Positions 36,301 through 47,300 of a DNA stretch of 64,000 nt are shown here, in pieces. The DNA comes from Argopecten irradians. Its lineage: Eukaryota; Mollusca; Bivalvia; Pectinida; Pectinidae. The DNA lies in NCBI RefSeq assembly GCF_041381155.1, contig NC_091137.1, forward strand, positions 19,513,655-19,577,654, in the 5' to 3' direction. Within the stretch, counting starts at the first letter, position 1; the number at the start of each line of letters is the position of its first letter. The notes below the pieces were generated by a model. The model was not told where the DNA came from. It saw only the letters and a program-made list of their open reading frames with translations, and did not search any database. A program made the position numbers and the translations under genes.

Positions 36301-39300
36301 TATATTATGTATGTATATGTTTCTGCATATAGTAATTACAAACTTCATAATAATATTATGCTACAATGTAGATAGTAGTCAGTTAGTATTTCATTATCAT
36401 GATCACTTGTCATGGATATTATAATCCGATAATTCCGATATCGTCGTTGACCCTGTTGTCTCAAACACTGGTCTAAGTTCATGTCGGCTTACCAGACTTA
36501 GCATGTATGTATACATCGCTGTATCATTATAAAAAGAAACAAAGTGTAATATCTAGCAGGTAACGACATGGCGTGTTTGTGTTTACTTTCATTTGTTTAC
36601 GAGTTTTGTCGAGCCACCCCGTAGGAGGCCTCATCAGGTAACACAAACGCGTGTTCGGTTTCGATGTACATTTCAATTAAATTTAAGCTAGATTAGGTCT
36701 TATAGGCATCTAATCATCTTTATTACAAAATACCTAAGATTAGCAAATACCATTGTAATTATAAATTTGCTAAATGATTGCTTTCCATTCATGAAAAAAA
36801 CAAACTTTGAATAGTTTAAGCCTAGTTTTATATAGCATCTAAATACATACATGTACATAATGTACAACCTGTGTTTGTAGCTAGGTCCACGCGTTGAATG
36901 CGTATCGTCGTTGTTTGGAGACAACGGACCCATGTGTGTTCGCTGACACGTATTTGGTGAGTCGTCAGTGTGTTCGCCATGATGTTGAAGTTTGTTAGGG
37001 AAATTCCACTTTTTATGTGCATACGCATGCGTAATAGATCTAGATTGTTTTGGCTCTGGGGCGGAACTACGGATTCCCCCATCTCCGCAGAGGGGTTTTC
37101 TATTGTTTTTGAAAACCATGGAAATGTTGGGTATTCTTTGTTAGCGGATATTTTCATAAGGAGCAAAGTTTGGTACTTTATGGCGATATTTTTTCACCCA
37201 AAAACATAATGGGACTTTAAAGCTCTAACAGATACACCGTAGATAAAACTGATACGCCGTAGATAATTTAGTGATTACCTGTAGACGATGTACCACCAAT
37301 CATTCGGTTATTACACAGGGGCCCGTCACAACATCGTGTGGTAAGGACATCACCACTGTGGAGTCGCTTTCCTCGAGGTCCAGCCATGACGTCACATACC
37401 TGTGCATTCCACACAAATACCGTCAACATATATACAGTTGTTTTGGTATTCCTTACCCGCCATTACATCAGTAATCAAATATATCTAATTGTCACATAAT
37501 TATCGTTAACCATTTTAGACCTTGGTGATAATTATTGACTCTAAAATTCTTCCACTTCACTAAATTTAAAGAAAATAAGCCTTTATCTTGAATGTACGAA
37601 TGTTAAATGTGTTAAATGATAAAATAATGTAGTCTCACTTGCTTTGGAAGACACTCCAACTTCAGACTGGCATCAGGGTATAGCAGCGATGTGGCACACA
37701 TCTGAAACGACACAATGGACTTTAGTGAGTGAGACAAAAACAAAGTATGACAGGAGAGTGTCAAACATACTTCTACAGCACGCAGACGTTAAGTAGTCTA
37801 AAGGTCATCCATTATACCAGGAATGGTATGTAAGTATCTACATAAGGTTTAAAATGTGTGTCGGTTTAAAATTTTAACAAATGAAATGTGTTTTAATGTA
37901 TGAATATAAAAGTAGTATTTGTATCGGCATACCAATTCAGTGTTAGTGTCCACAGGCTTCTGGATCTTGTTAATTTTAGGGTTAATGAATCTATTGTGGT
38001 TTGATTTTGATAAATATATACAAATTATACAAACATTAGTACAATTAATAGAAAATCGTTCAACGGAGTTATTTTCCCACATTTTCTTTATAACCAAAAA
38101 TGGGATATTTATTTTTAACTACTGCGTAATTTCGCCTTTGAGGATGAAATTAAAAGTATATTCTGGATGATATGAAAACTAACACCATTGTTTTTTAATT
38201 AAGATTTGTATATTCATTTGATCTGTAAATCAGAAGTTTTTTCTACAAAAGGTGACGTCATAACTGTTTCGTTATTTCATTCTGCCATTCCAAGTCATAT
38301 GCAATGGACACAGGATGAAATATTCTTTAATTAAAACGACGAACTGTGTTACACTAATTACCTCGTCCAGTCCACATTGCTTTATAGTTGTACAATCCTC
38401 CACTGTAGCTGCATTGCGACAGGATAAACAGAAATTGTTTGTCGAGTCAGGCACCAAGCCTAAAAATTAACAAACGTTTGACTGCATTTAATTATTAGAA
38501 TATGGGTTCTAAAGACGCGATTAAAAGTGCGTTACTCTCTTATCAATGTCATACTATTGCATTATCATAATGCAATTTAACATATTTTCATAAAACGAAA
38601 ATATTTTGACATATCAATAAACAATTGTAAGTCATCCAAAAGACGTTTTATATTAACCACTTGACACGAACTCTCTGCAGTTAAGACATGTGTGGAGCAG
38701 AACTCCCTTACTCCCTGACAATGTTCATTATATTGCAATGTTAACACAATTTAATTCTTTTTTAATCAAACAAAAATATTTTGACATATCAAGACACAGA
38801 GTCAACTAAAAGACGTATTGTACTCACCACTTGACCGGAAACCCTGAGCATTACAGACATGCGTGGAGCAGCAGTGATGATACGTGCGGGCGCCATAGTA
38901 ACCATTGGCTGTCACTTGTTTGCCATCAGCAACACAATTTACCTCCTTACAGTCCTATATCAACGGGTTACATAGAAATAACCACATTCATCAATAAACC
39001 TTAGTAAACTGAGTGACCTACAAATATTAGGATTTTAGCATGCTACAAAAAATAAAAAATAAATAATTAAGGTAGAAGAATTTTACGTTTTCGGAAATTG
39101 CCATTTTTATATATTGTAATAATATCAAAGGTATCATAAGGTGTATATCAACGTTTACCCCTTGTTCTTTGCATCCAGCATTATGGAGAATGATCTGGGA
39201 CTGCTGCTGCGAGGAAGAGTTTGGATCTGTCCCGGTAAAAACGGTCATTCGTTCAGCAAAACACACCTACAAAATTAAGTAACATAATCTAAATATACTA

Positions 39301-41601
39301 TTTTCACACTTTTAATACAGAAAATATAGTTGTGACACTCCAAGATTCCTCTTACCAGTCCAAATATGTTAAACAAAAATTATCGAAGTGCGTTTTAACC
39401 GAAGAGACCATAACCTCCCAATTCCGTTGTATCATCGAATCATTTATTTGTCGTGTATCAAATGAAGAAAGTGCGAAACTGTGTCTTACCTGGTTAGGCT
39501 GGCAGGTGACCGTTGTATTACAGTCTTTCAGTGACGTCACTCCATGACACTTGAGACACCTAACAGGGTCAGCAGCTAGCCAATCAGATAAAACCGACTG
39601 ATGTGATCAAAAACTATATTTTGACATGAATTGTAACTGTTTTAAATATTTCTTGAAATATGTATCGATATCTGTGAAATGTTTTTGTGTGTCTTGATAA
39701 AGGGACTGATCGCCTCAAAAATTTGACTTTTTTTGTCCAGACGATCGGAATTACTTCTTTGTCCCATTTTCCATTTGAAGTAATTCTTATCCTACATATT
39801 TTTACGTTTGATAGGATACGGTACCCTATCAAACGTAAATCTGTAGGATAGGTCATTTATAAAATCTATTGAAATTACGTCTTTAACCCAAATAATTCAA
39901 CATACTTTGCATGATTGACATTTATATGAAACCTACCTTGCAGCGATCGTATATAGAAACAGACAACAAGGGCGATCAGTGCAACTACAATACAAATGGG
40001 AATACAGAAAGTAGTCAATATTAAACACAATTAATTTCATATATTAAAAAAGAATATATTAAAGCACTCTGTCTTGGACAGGAAACCCATTTGATTTCAT
40101 AAATCAATTAGAAAAAATAATAGTGAGGTATCACTGTGTCCACGCTCCAACATCATGAAACGGTCTTTAAAAGTAAAAATTAGTCTTAAGTTAAGATATA
40201 GCCAGTCACTGATGATGTTACAAAAATACGTCATTTTCATTGGGTAAGCAAACACTACTTCATGATCGTGGGGCCTTGAAAGAAAACAACATAAGAAATC
40301 AACTACGGATGGCGTTCACTTACAAATGTATTCAAAATAGCAATGGCCAGATCTTGAGTTTGGAAACTTTTTTTTCAATAATGTAAAGTCGTCAAATTGT
40401 AAATGGTGTCGGTAAACGAACAAAAATTACATTGATCATGAGAGCAATAAAATAAGCTTACTTCATTCATTTGTGGTTCATTTTATTATACGAAAGGTTA
40501 AATTCATATCACGATTAGTTTACAATTCACCTTCACCAAACCGGAAGTACTTAACAGATAAGACAAAAATTTACATCCGACATTACATAAATCATATTAT
40601 CCACAAAGGATACATTTATTATTTATCTATAATCATGTTTACCTGAGGAACTTATTTTATGCTATTATACAACTGTTTCGTGATATCCATATGGAGAGAA
40701 ATTAACCGTTTGTGATACGGATGAAATAAAATAGTGGAGCTAGATGACTTACTCCTACTTGTACCAAATATACACGGCAGTATGAACACTCAGTAACAGA
40801 AAAAAAAACCGCAATTATCAAAGATGCTCCACCGCCGACAGAGCATAAATGATATTTATCATTTGAACAATAATTGGTGTTGAATCGTGTCTATTTATGC
40901 CTAATTAACACAAAAAAAAAATAATATAAAATAATTTATTTCGCCTTTGATGAATGCACAATCAGTACATCATTCCATATAGGATATAGTGCCACGGAAT
41001 TTTTTCGGGATGCAATTAATTATTTTTCATAACTTGAAGTATACTTCAAGAAGAAGCTCAAACTTTTCAATGGTGGTAATGGTGTAAAGTAAGTAACTTT
41101 TGTTACTGAAGAAAAATACTAAATCGTCTGCTTCTGTTTTTTGATAGTGAAAAAATACCATTTGTCAGCGGTGGGACATCTTTAACCGTTACAATGACGT
41201 ATACGCGTTAAGTAAGGCAAATAACTAGAACTGTTCAATCTCGATATAAGATCTGGATAGTGTTTGTATGGTCAGATTAAAAGACAGATGGCCAAAGAAA
41301 TTGTAAAACTACAAGATTTCGCATATATAATCTTAAAATAAAAGCAAATGCATAATTCATAAATGATAACATAGTGTGTGAATGCATTTCCTTTATTTGT
41401 AGACTTAATATATATGAATTCATGTGGTAAAAAATCAAAAGCCATGTTCCACTTATACACAGATGGTTATTAGGATCTCTTTCTCACATTACATAATACG
41501 AGTCTAAATAAAGTCTGGATAAATAACGGCGATATCAAAACATCGAGATGATTTAATATACAACAATACTCACATTTTACGTTTGCACCGATTCCTTCCA
41601 T
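33361..41601 (-). CDS. Secreted Ly6/uPAR x2 - mucin-like - ShKT protein, complete
   Basis: Function unknown; 627 aa. Exons: 41601-41574, 39984-39937, 39575-39490, 39266-39159, 38954-38828, 38459-38362, 37701-37639, 37399-37279, 35001-33928, 33491-33361 (stop 33363-33361). Every junction is GT-AG and in phase. Residues 1-26 are a signal peptide split by the first intron, with core FALIALVVCFYI. Two three-finger (LU) domains follow: one opening with CLKC and closing CCSTHVCN at 118-125, and one opening with CLSC and closing CCDGPLCN. Residues about 227-584 are a Pro/Thr-rich segment with about eight tandem 15-residue units around TTPRPSPPTPAPFI, likely O-glycosylated. The C-terminus (about 588-625) is a six-Cys ShKT domain, from CADKPGIRCEF to YCQKFCGLC. 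There is no GPI signal or membrane anchor after the ShKT, so it is probably secreted as a mucin-like linker protein. Confidence 0.85.
34205..34760 (-). repeat. 45 bp coding repeat in the mucin-like exon
   Basis: Tandem 45 bp units encode the 15-residue Pro/Thr repeat of the Ly6-mucin-ShKT protein on the minus strand. The units are nearly identical in the middle and decay toward both ends, as expected for unequal exchange. Long plus-strand frames here (34158-34886) are shadows of these units. Confidence 0.85.
35418..35704. mobile_element. Interspersed repeat, copy 2
   Basis: Same family as 10071-10428. It has the right half almost intact but most of the foldback half deleted. It lies in the intron between the second LU domain and the mucin-like exon. 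The shared segment includes CAGCCAATCAGAAGCAAC and AGCCAATGAAAATGCTCG. Confidence 0.65.
35705..37278. other. Intron sequence, no supported exon
   Basis: Part of the intron between exons 8 and 9 of the Ly6-mucin-ShKT gene. Open frames at 36005-36250 and 36970-37209 match no family and lack splice support. A GC-richer island near 36880-37110 is unexplained. Confidence 0.35.
38600..38722 (-). pseudogene. Relic duplicate of a LU-domain exon
   Basis: On the minus strand this repeats the 3' half of the exon at 38954-38828 and its downstream intron flank, about 173 bp away. It still reads CSTHV but the final CN and the donor are lost (TGGTTAATA where the real exon has G|GTGAGT). It is a decayed tandem duplication within the intron. 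Confidence 0.65.
39691..39851. repeat. Interspersed repeat fragment with a palindromic tail
   Basis: 39691-39770 matches 24221-24300 in opposite orientation. It is followed by an inverted repeat at about 39789-39849, whose arms read ACGTTTGATAGG and CCTATCAAACGT around a GTAC-containing centre. Intronic. Confidence 0.45.
40819..41185. mobile_element. TTAA-ended MITE, copy 2
   Basis: Same family as 7038-7387: it starts AAGATGCTCCACCGCCGACA and ends in the complementary CAGCGGTGGGACATCTTTAA. It lies in the first intron of the Ly6-mucin-ShKT gene. The copies have diverged, so they are not recent. Confidence 0.65.
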
Positions 41602-42583
41602 ATTCTTCGGAAGCACACGACACCATTCCAAACTAATCGAAGGTCAAACTTAGGTCAGGCACTAACGTCACTCCACTTATCTATACTTATGTATGGCAGA
41701 AAAATTAGACCTCGAGGCGTTATTGATTTGAATAATGAAAACAAATGAAATAATACAGTAGGATCCTAAATGATATCGAAACCACAGGTAAACCTAGATT
41801 TTATAAATATTTTGAAACAAGCATAGACACTAGAAAAACTACTGAATTCTGCCTGATTTCTGTGTATACCTACCTGATTGAACTAGCAAAATAAAGTATG
41901 CAATAGTTTAATGTAAATAAGGTAGATGTTTCATACATGTACCTCGGAGTCAGAAATTACACGTACATCTTGCAATTCGATCATTCATACGCGTGGTGCA
42001 TTTTGAATTGATAATGATTTAAAAACATAAATACAAAAAAAACCAGATATCGTTATTTTTAAATTTTGGAGGTATTTTAACAACAGTTGTAAGTGCATAT
42101 GCATTTTTACGCTGCATTAACATGATTTAAATAATGTTTTAAAATAGAGTAGAGCAACATGTAAGATCTCTGGATAGTGATTCTAAGAGCAAAATTCCAC
42201 AATCAAATAACCTTAAATAACGAACCAAAAAAAAAGGGGGGGATAGCTTTCTCTTTTAGTTAATAGTAGTTTTGCAGAAAGATTTTATTCAGTTATCACT
42301 GATAATCATCATACATATATACCATTTACATACTTTTATCTAGAGTTGATTGACCTCATTTCTTTTTACGGAAAATTCCTATCACTTCAAACCTGTGTCT
42401 TACCTTTCCTTTATACAACTAGGTCATAAACGTTTCGTGCGATAGATATGCTTTATGAAGAAGATAAAATTTATATGAAGACTATATAATATGGATTTCT
42501 TTATGTAGCTTTTCTATACAATTCATCAAATTCGTTAAATATTTTTTTTTATTAATTGCTTTTTAGAAAGCACCTATAAACAT
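41602..42583. other. 5' flank of the Ly6-mucin-ShKT gene, nothing else seen
   Basis: AT-rich non-coding sequence upstream of the minus-strand ATG at 41601. No TATA box, first non-coding exon or repeat could be assigned with confidence. Confidence 0.35.
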
Positions 42584-42591
42584 AGATTTGT

Positions 42592-43203
42592 ACGGCGGCG
42601 TATTAGGGCCACTACATATTTTTTTTATCTTGTACGTGTTAGTATCTTGTACGTACAAGTTAATATCTTGTACGTACAACTTAGTATCTTGTACGTACAA
42701 GTTAGTATCTTGTATGTACAACTTAGTATCTTGTACGTACAAGTTAACTTAGTATCTTGTACGTACAAGTTAATATCTTGTACGTACAAGTTAGTATCTT
42801 GTACGTACACGTTAGTATTAAGTTGTACGTACAAGATATTAACTTGTTCGTACAAGATACTAAGTTGTACGTACAAGTTAATAACTTGTGCGTACAAGAA
42901 ACTATCTTGTACGTACAAGATACTAAGCTGTACGTACAAGATATTAACTTGTACGTACAAGATACTAAGTTGTACGTACAAGTTAATTGTACGTACAAGT
43001 TAATATCTTGTACGTACAAGACACTAACTTGTACGTACAAGATATCAACTTGTACGTACAAGATACTAAGTTGTACGTACAAGATATTAACTTGTACGTA
43101 CAAGATACTAACTTGTACGTACAAGATACTAACTTGTACGTACAAGATACTAACTTGTACGTACAAGATAAAAAAATATGTAGTGGCCCTAATACGCCGC
43201 CGT
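42592..43203. mobile_element. hAT-like MITE packed with palindromic tandem repeats
   Basis: The terminal inverted repeats are about 35 bp and near perfect: ACGGCGGCGTATTAGGGCCA at the left, its complement TGGCCCTAATACGCCGCCGT at the right, each followed inward by CTACATATTTTTTT or its complement. An 8 bp direct duplication AGATTTGT flanks both ends (42584-42591 and 43204-43211), as hAT elements make. The interior is about 25 units of roughly 21 bp, each with the 14-base perfect palindrome CTTGTACGTACAAG. Units in the left half are oriented opposite to those in the right half. There is no transposase. Confidence 0.85.
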
Positions 43204-43211
43204 AGATTTGT

Positions 43212-44355
43212 CTGCAAATAGCATGCGAGGGATGAAAGTTTGTTTAGGAGGCTGTGAAATGGTGTAATGGTGCAGAAATAATATAGTGTAGAGTCAAACG
43301 AATATATCATTGACGACCCATAACGATATACGATTCCAGGTCACTTCCACTGACATTCTTCCAATTTTCAAATTAATCTAAATGTGGGGCATTTCAAGAC
43401 GGCGTGATGATCGATGGTTGTTTAAGCTCATTCGAACGGCTCTACTGATGACATCTACTTATAATTATTTTTCTTTGTTTCAGGCTTTTTTTTGGCCTAT
43501 TTATTTTTTTGCATTCCACGATGAAAAAGAAATGCGGGAATGACACGGAAATCCGACGTTATCGTGACGTCATAATAGAAATATTTACGTAGCGTATTGA
43601 TTTGGTCAAAATAATCCCGTGGAAAAATCAATGCAATCGTACGTGTAAACGTATTTCATTTTATAAAGTAGCCTGGAAAATTAATTATAAGCATTGAGGT
43701 GCTTAATCATAAAAAAGACAGATATGATTTAAAAATTTTACCAGGCGTAAGTTTTAGGTAGGAAAGCAAATTTGGAATAGATGGTTATTCTGATTCAAAA
43801 GATATAGAGGTTATGCCGTACTGAATCCAAGTTGTTAAAAACTAGCAAAAGGAAAAAACATAAGCATTGCTGGCTGACTCCCATTCCTGGGTGGGGCGGG
43901 CTGAGATATATAATAGGCTAACATGTTGTAGTGAAACATAAAGGATCAGAACAAGGTTTTAAAGTAATTCTTCTTCCAATTAAATAATCACTTCACAAAA
44001 GGAGAATCATATGATTAAGCTTTATTCTTTTATCTTTGCCTGAGATCATTTATTTGTGGTTTGTAGTAGGCTGTGATCTGTCGGTATTTCTTCTTCGTGT
44101 CAGAATGGCACAGTCCAGTTTATAGTGCTATCTCACAGGCCCACCCTGCCAAAGACACCGAGAAGCACCCTACACCTTGCCCCAGTATACTGATTGAACC
44201 TGATGTCCCTAAAACCCAAGTGACTGTTGATCTGATAAAACCGTACGTAGACCAAAGAGGTCAAAATATGTAAGACTAAAACTGTTCTGAGATAACAAAC
44301 GAACCTACCAGCTGCTTGATTTCAGTATCTTCACTTAGACAAATCAACCGTAAGT
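43212..44355. other. Intergenic, promoter side of the metallopeptidase
   Basis: No supported gene. A frame at 44073-44276 (ending VDLIKPYVDQRGQNM) has a protein-like composition but no family I recognise and no clear partner exons. The region also holds the unknown leader of the metallopeptidase. Confidence 0.35.
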
Positions 44356-47300
44356 ATGGCTACCAATGCTGTATTGAGGTGTCTACTGATTATAGCCAGC
44401 CTTTTAGTAGGTTTGTATTAAATTCATACTCTGTTCAAATAAACACATTTACACTTTAAATTGACAACTGTTAGAATCAAACGGTATGTTATATATTGTC
44501 ATAATATTGCGAGTTTTATTTTGTTTTTCAGCCGTTCTTGGCCTTTCACCTCCCTTATCCGAGAAAGCACTAAAGTGAGTTTTTCGCAGAGCACAACCAA
44601 TGCAATAAATATTATGTATCATAAAAATGTTTTATACATAGAATATTAAATACAGTACACGTAATATACTGTACATAGGTAACATATGCGTCACATACTG
44701 TAACATACTTCTTATTCATGGCTCTCTTTTTTCTTCAGTTTTTGAAAATATGTGTTTGTGCTTTATTCACCTTGCTATACGAATATGTTCAATTATGATT
44801 CTATTATATAATTACAATTAGTTTAGCAATTCTATGAAAATCACATGAATATTGCCACGCATGATTTACATGTGTGTCACTTTTGCCTGTGTACTTTACC
44901 ATTTTCAATCACCATTTCTCCTAACTGAATGTTGCTTAAACAAAATATAGAAAGAAAACATGTGACATTTCTCTACAAATATTGCATTTGCTTACCCTTT
45001 AAGTTCGTTGGATAAAGACGTTCGCTATGCTATACTCCATTCGAAAGTCCACCACCAACATCAACACTCAACAAAGACGTCGTTTAAGAGTATGTACGTC
45101 GGCTTAGGTGGAAGAATATACTCCACACCACAGATATTCTCTCAGACCATCAACGTAGATGCCACACAGGGCGTTTCTTACGCCATTTTACAAAAGGTAC
45201 GGATAACATAGTAATTAGTCATTGATCTACATATCTACATATTTACCAAATATGATATAAAATACAGTATTTAAGTACACACATATGTACGAATTATTGT
45301 GGTTTTTTTTTTACAAGATCGTTTCAATTGCACTATTCGCTGGAGGATTCACATCATTCTTATGTCATTAGGCAGCTGAAATGATTGGTATTGGCGTTGC
45401 CTGTTTTTCAACCCATTATTATTACATCGATTCGTCTATTTGATGTGATACATAAGCGTTGGCACTAAAACACCCTTAGGATATATAGATATATGAATGT
45501 CCCTCGTTGTTGTTTTATACCAATGACGAATATCAGCTTTCACCAAGGACGTATATCACTTATAAATCCTTGGCTTTCACATACCAAAATTTACACTTTA
45601 TTTTGTTTTAGAAATTATTCGGATAGTAGAACCAATTAGTAAGGAGTAAGCATTTACTATTTTATCATTGACATTCGTCACATAAATTAATGATAATCAA
45701 TGGAGTCGACATTTACTCAAATGAAAAATTGACAAGTGATCACAAGATGAATTCAGACCGAAAATCGAAATTCAAACCTTTCTATATCGCAATATGGACC
45801 GTGGAATACAATTGTATCGCGATCTGCATTTCTACTTTGTTAAAAAAAATGCCGAAGACTGAAGAAGTTATGTTACTATCCAGAAGCGGAAATACATTTT
45901 ACAGAAATAGAAAATTTTTGTTAAAATTGTTGTTATATTTAGCTCATTAAAAGAAGGGCATCCTCGATAGGGGTTCCAGGGGTTCCTATCACATACGATC
46001 TCCACACCCCTGGACTGCCTTCAGTTTTACAATGAGATTGCCAAGGGGTTTAGAGATGGTATGTGATTGTAACCTCCAGAGTATCGAGGATGCAATAAGG
46101 GTAATGTTTAATTATACTTGACTTTCACCAGTGTCTATACGTTTAATCATGTCTTTTACTCTAAGTATAAACAAATCCTACTTCTTTAGATATTATGTTA
46201 ACGAATCTACATAAGTAATTTAAATAATGATACCCGTAATTGTTTTATCATTTACGTAGTCTAGAAAAGTGCAAGTGAAATATTTCAGAATTGTAGTTCG
46301 ACCGTTATTCAACTAAACGTTTAAATAATGATATTCTGTTGTTTCATTCAGGCAGCCACTATTGTTTCTAAGATGGTGCAGTACATGCCTTCGGATGTAT
46401 TCTCTAGAATAGCAAACAGTCATGGCGTAGGAATATTCTCAGCTGCTGAGGGCGCCACTGCATTTCCGGAGAATGCAAATCTAGCTGACACTCCTCAGTG
46501 CCATGGTAATTTTACTAATGTTATTATATTTTTAGTTACATCATTGGAAGACCCAAATGTTAGTTACACTGTAGTACTGAAATGTCAAATATCTGTTTTG
46601 CCATCTCTTTTATAGTGAGGTTTGCGTTTTCGCGCTTCATTGAATTTGCCTTTGTCCACTTGCCATTCATATTGGCTATGAATTTCAACTGAAAGACGTT
46701 CAATACGTTAAAAATATACACCAGTATTTTTGTGTCGTGATATTTCTACATGATAGGCATATGCAGCGGATCTTGCGCTCACACGTGCACTACCGACGGA
46801 CGTAAATATTCTACCATCGCCGGGATTACCAACTCTCGATCCGTGGCCCTTTCTACAAATGTCGGTTGTCAGCCTGGTGACCCTCAGGCCGGACAGGAAA
46901 ACATCCTTGTGCACGAGTTTGGACACCTGGTTCTAATCTATGCGCCAACATCCTACAGAAATCAGGTAAACCTAGCTGACTAAAGGAACCATACATAGCT
47001 TTGTTAGGTGGACAGGGATATATCCACCTGAGTTTTGCCTCCTGTTGTCGTGTTGACAAAGAAAAAATCAGGTGGAGATATCTCCGTCCACTTGACAGAC
47101 GCAGGTTTGATTTTTCTCTCCTATATTGTTATTCCAACTGGTTCGAAATAACAGAATCACGTTGGTAAAGCTTAATGTACCGATACTTTGAAGCACATTT
47201 TAGTGATATTTACATCATATTTTAACGTCTTAATCGCTGGAAGATGGTACTAATCGCATTCTACCCAAGCCGTGTTGGTATCTCTAAACGTCCACGCTGT

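Noticed and set aside
36970-37209. 79-codon plus-strand frame in a GC-richer island
   Set aside because: It lies inside a minus-strand intron with no homology and no splice signals that fit.
42625-43310. Several overlapping frames of YVQDTNL / CTYKILS repeats
   Set aside because: Low-complexity by-products of the palindromic units inside the MITE.
44073-44276. Possible exon ending VDLIKPYVDQRGQNM
   Set aside because: Could not be joined in phase to the metallopeptidase, whose ATG exon with signal peptide lies downstream. No family recognised.
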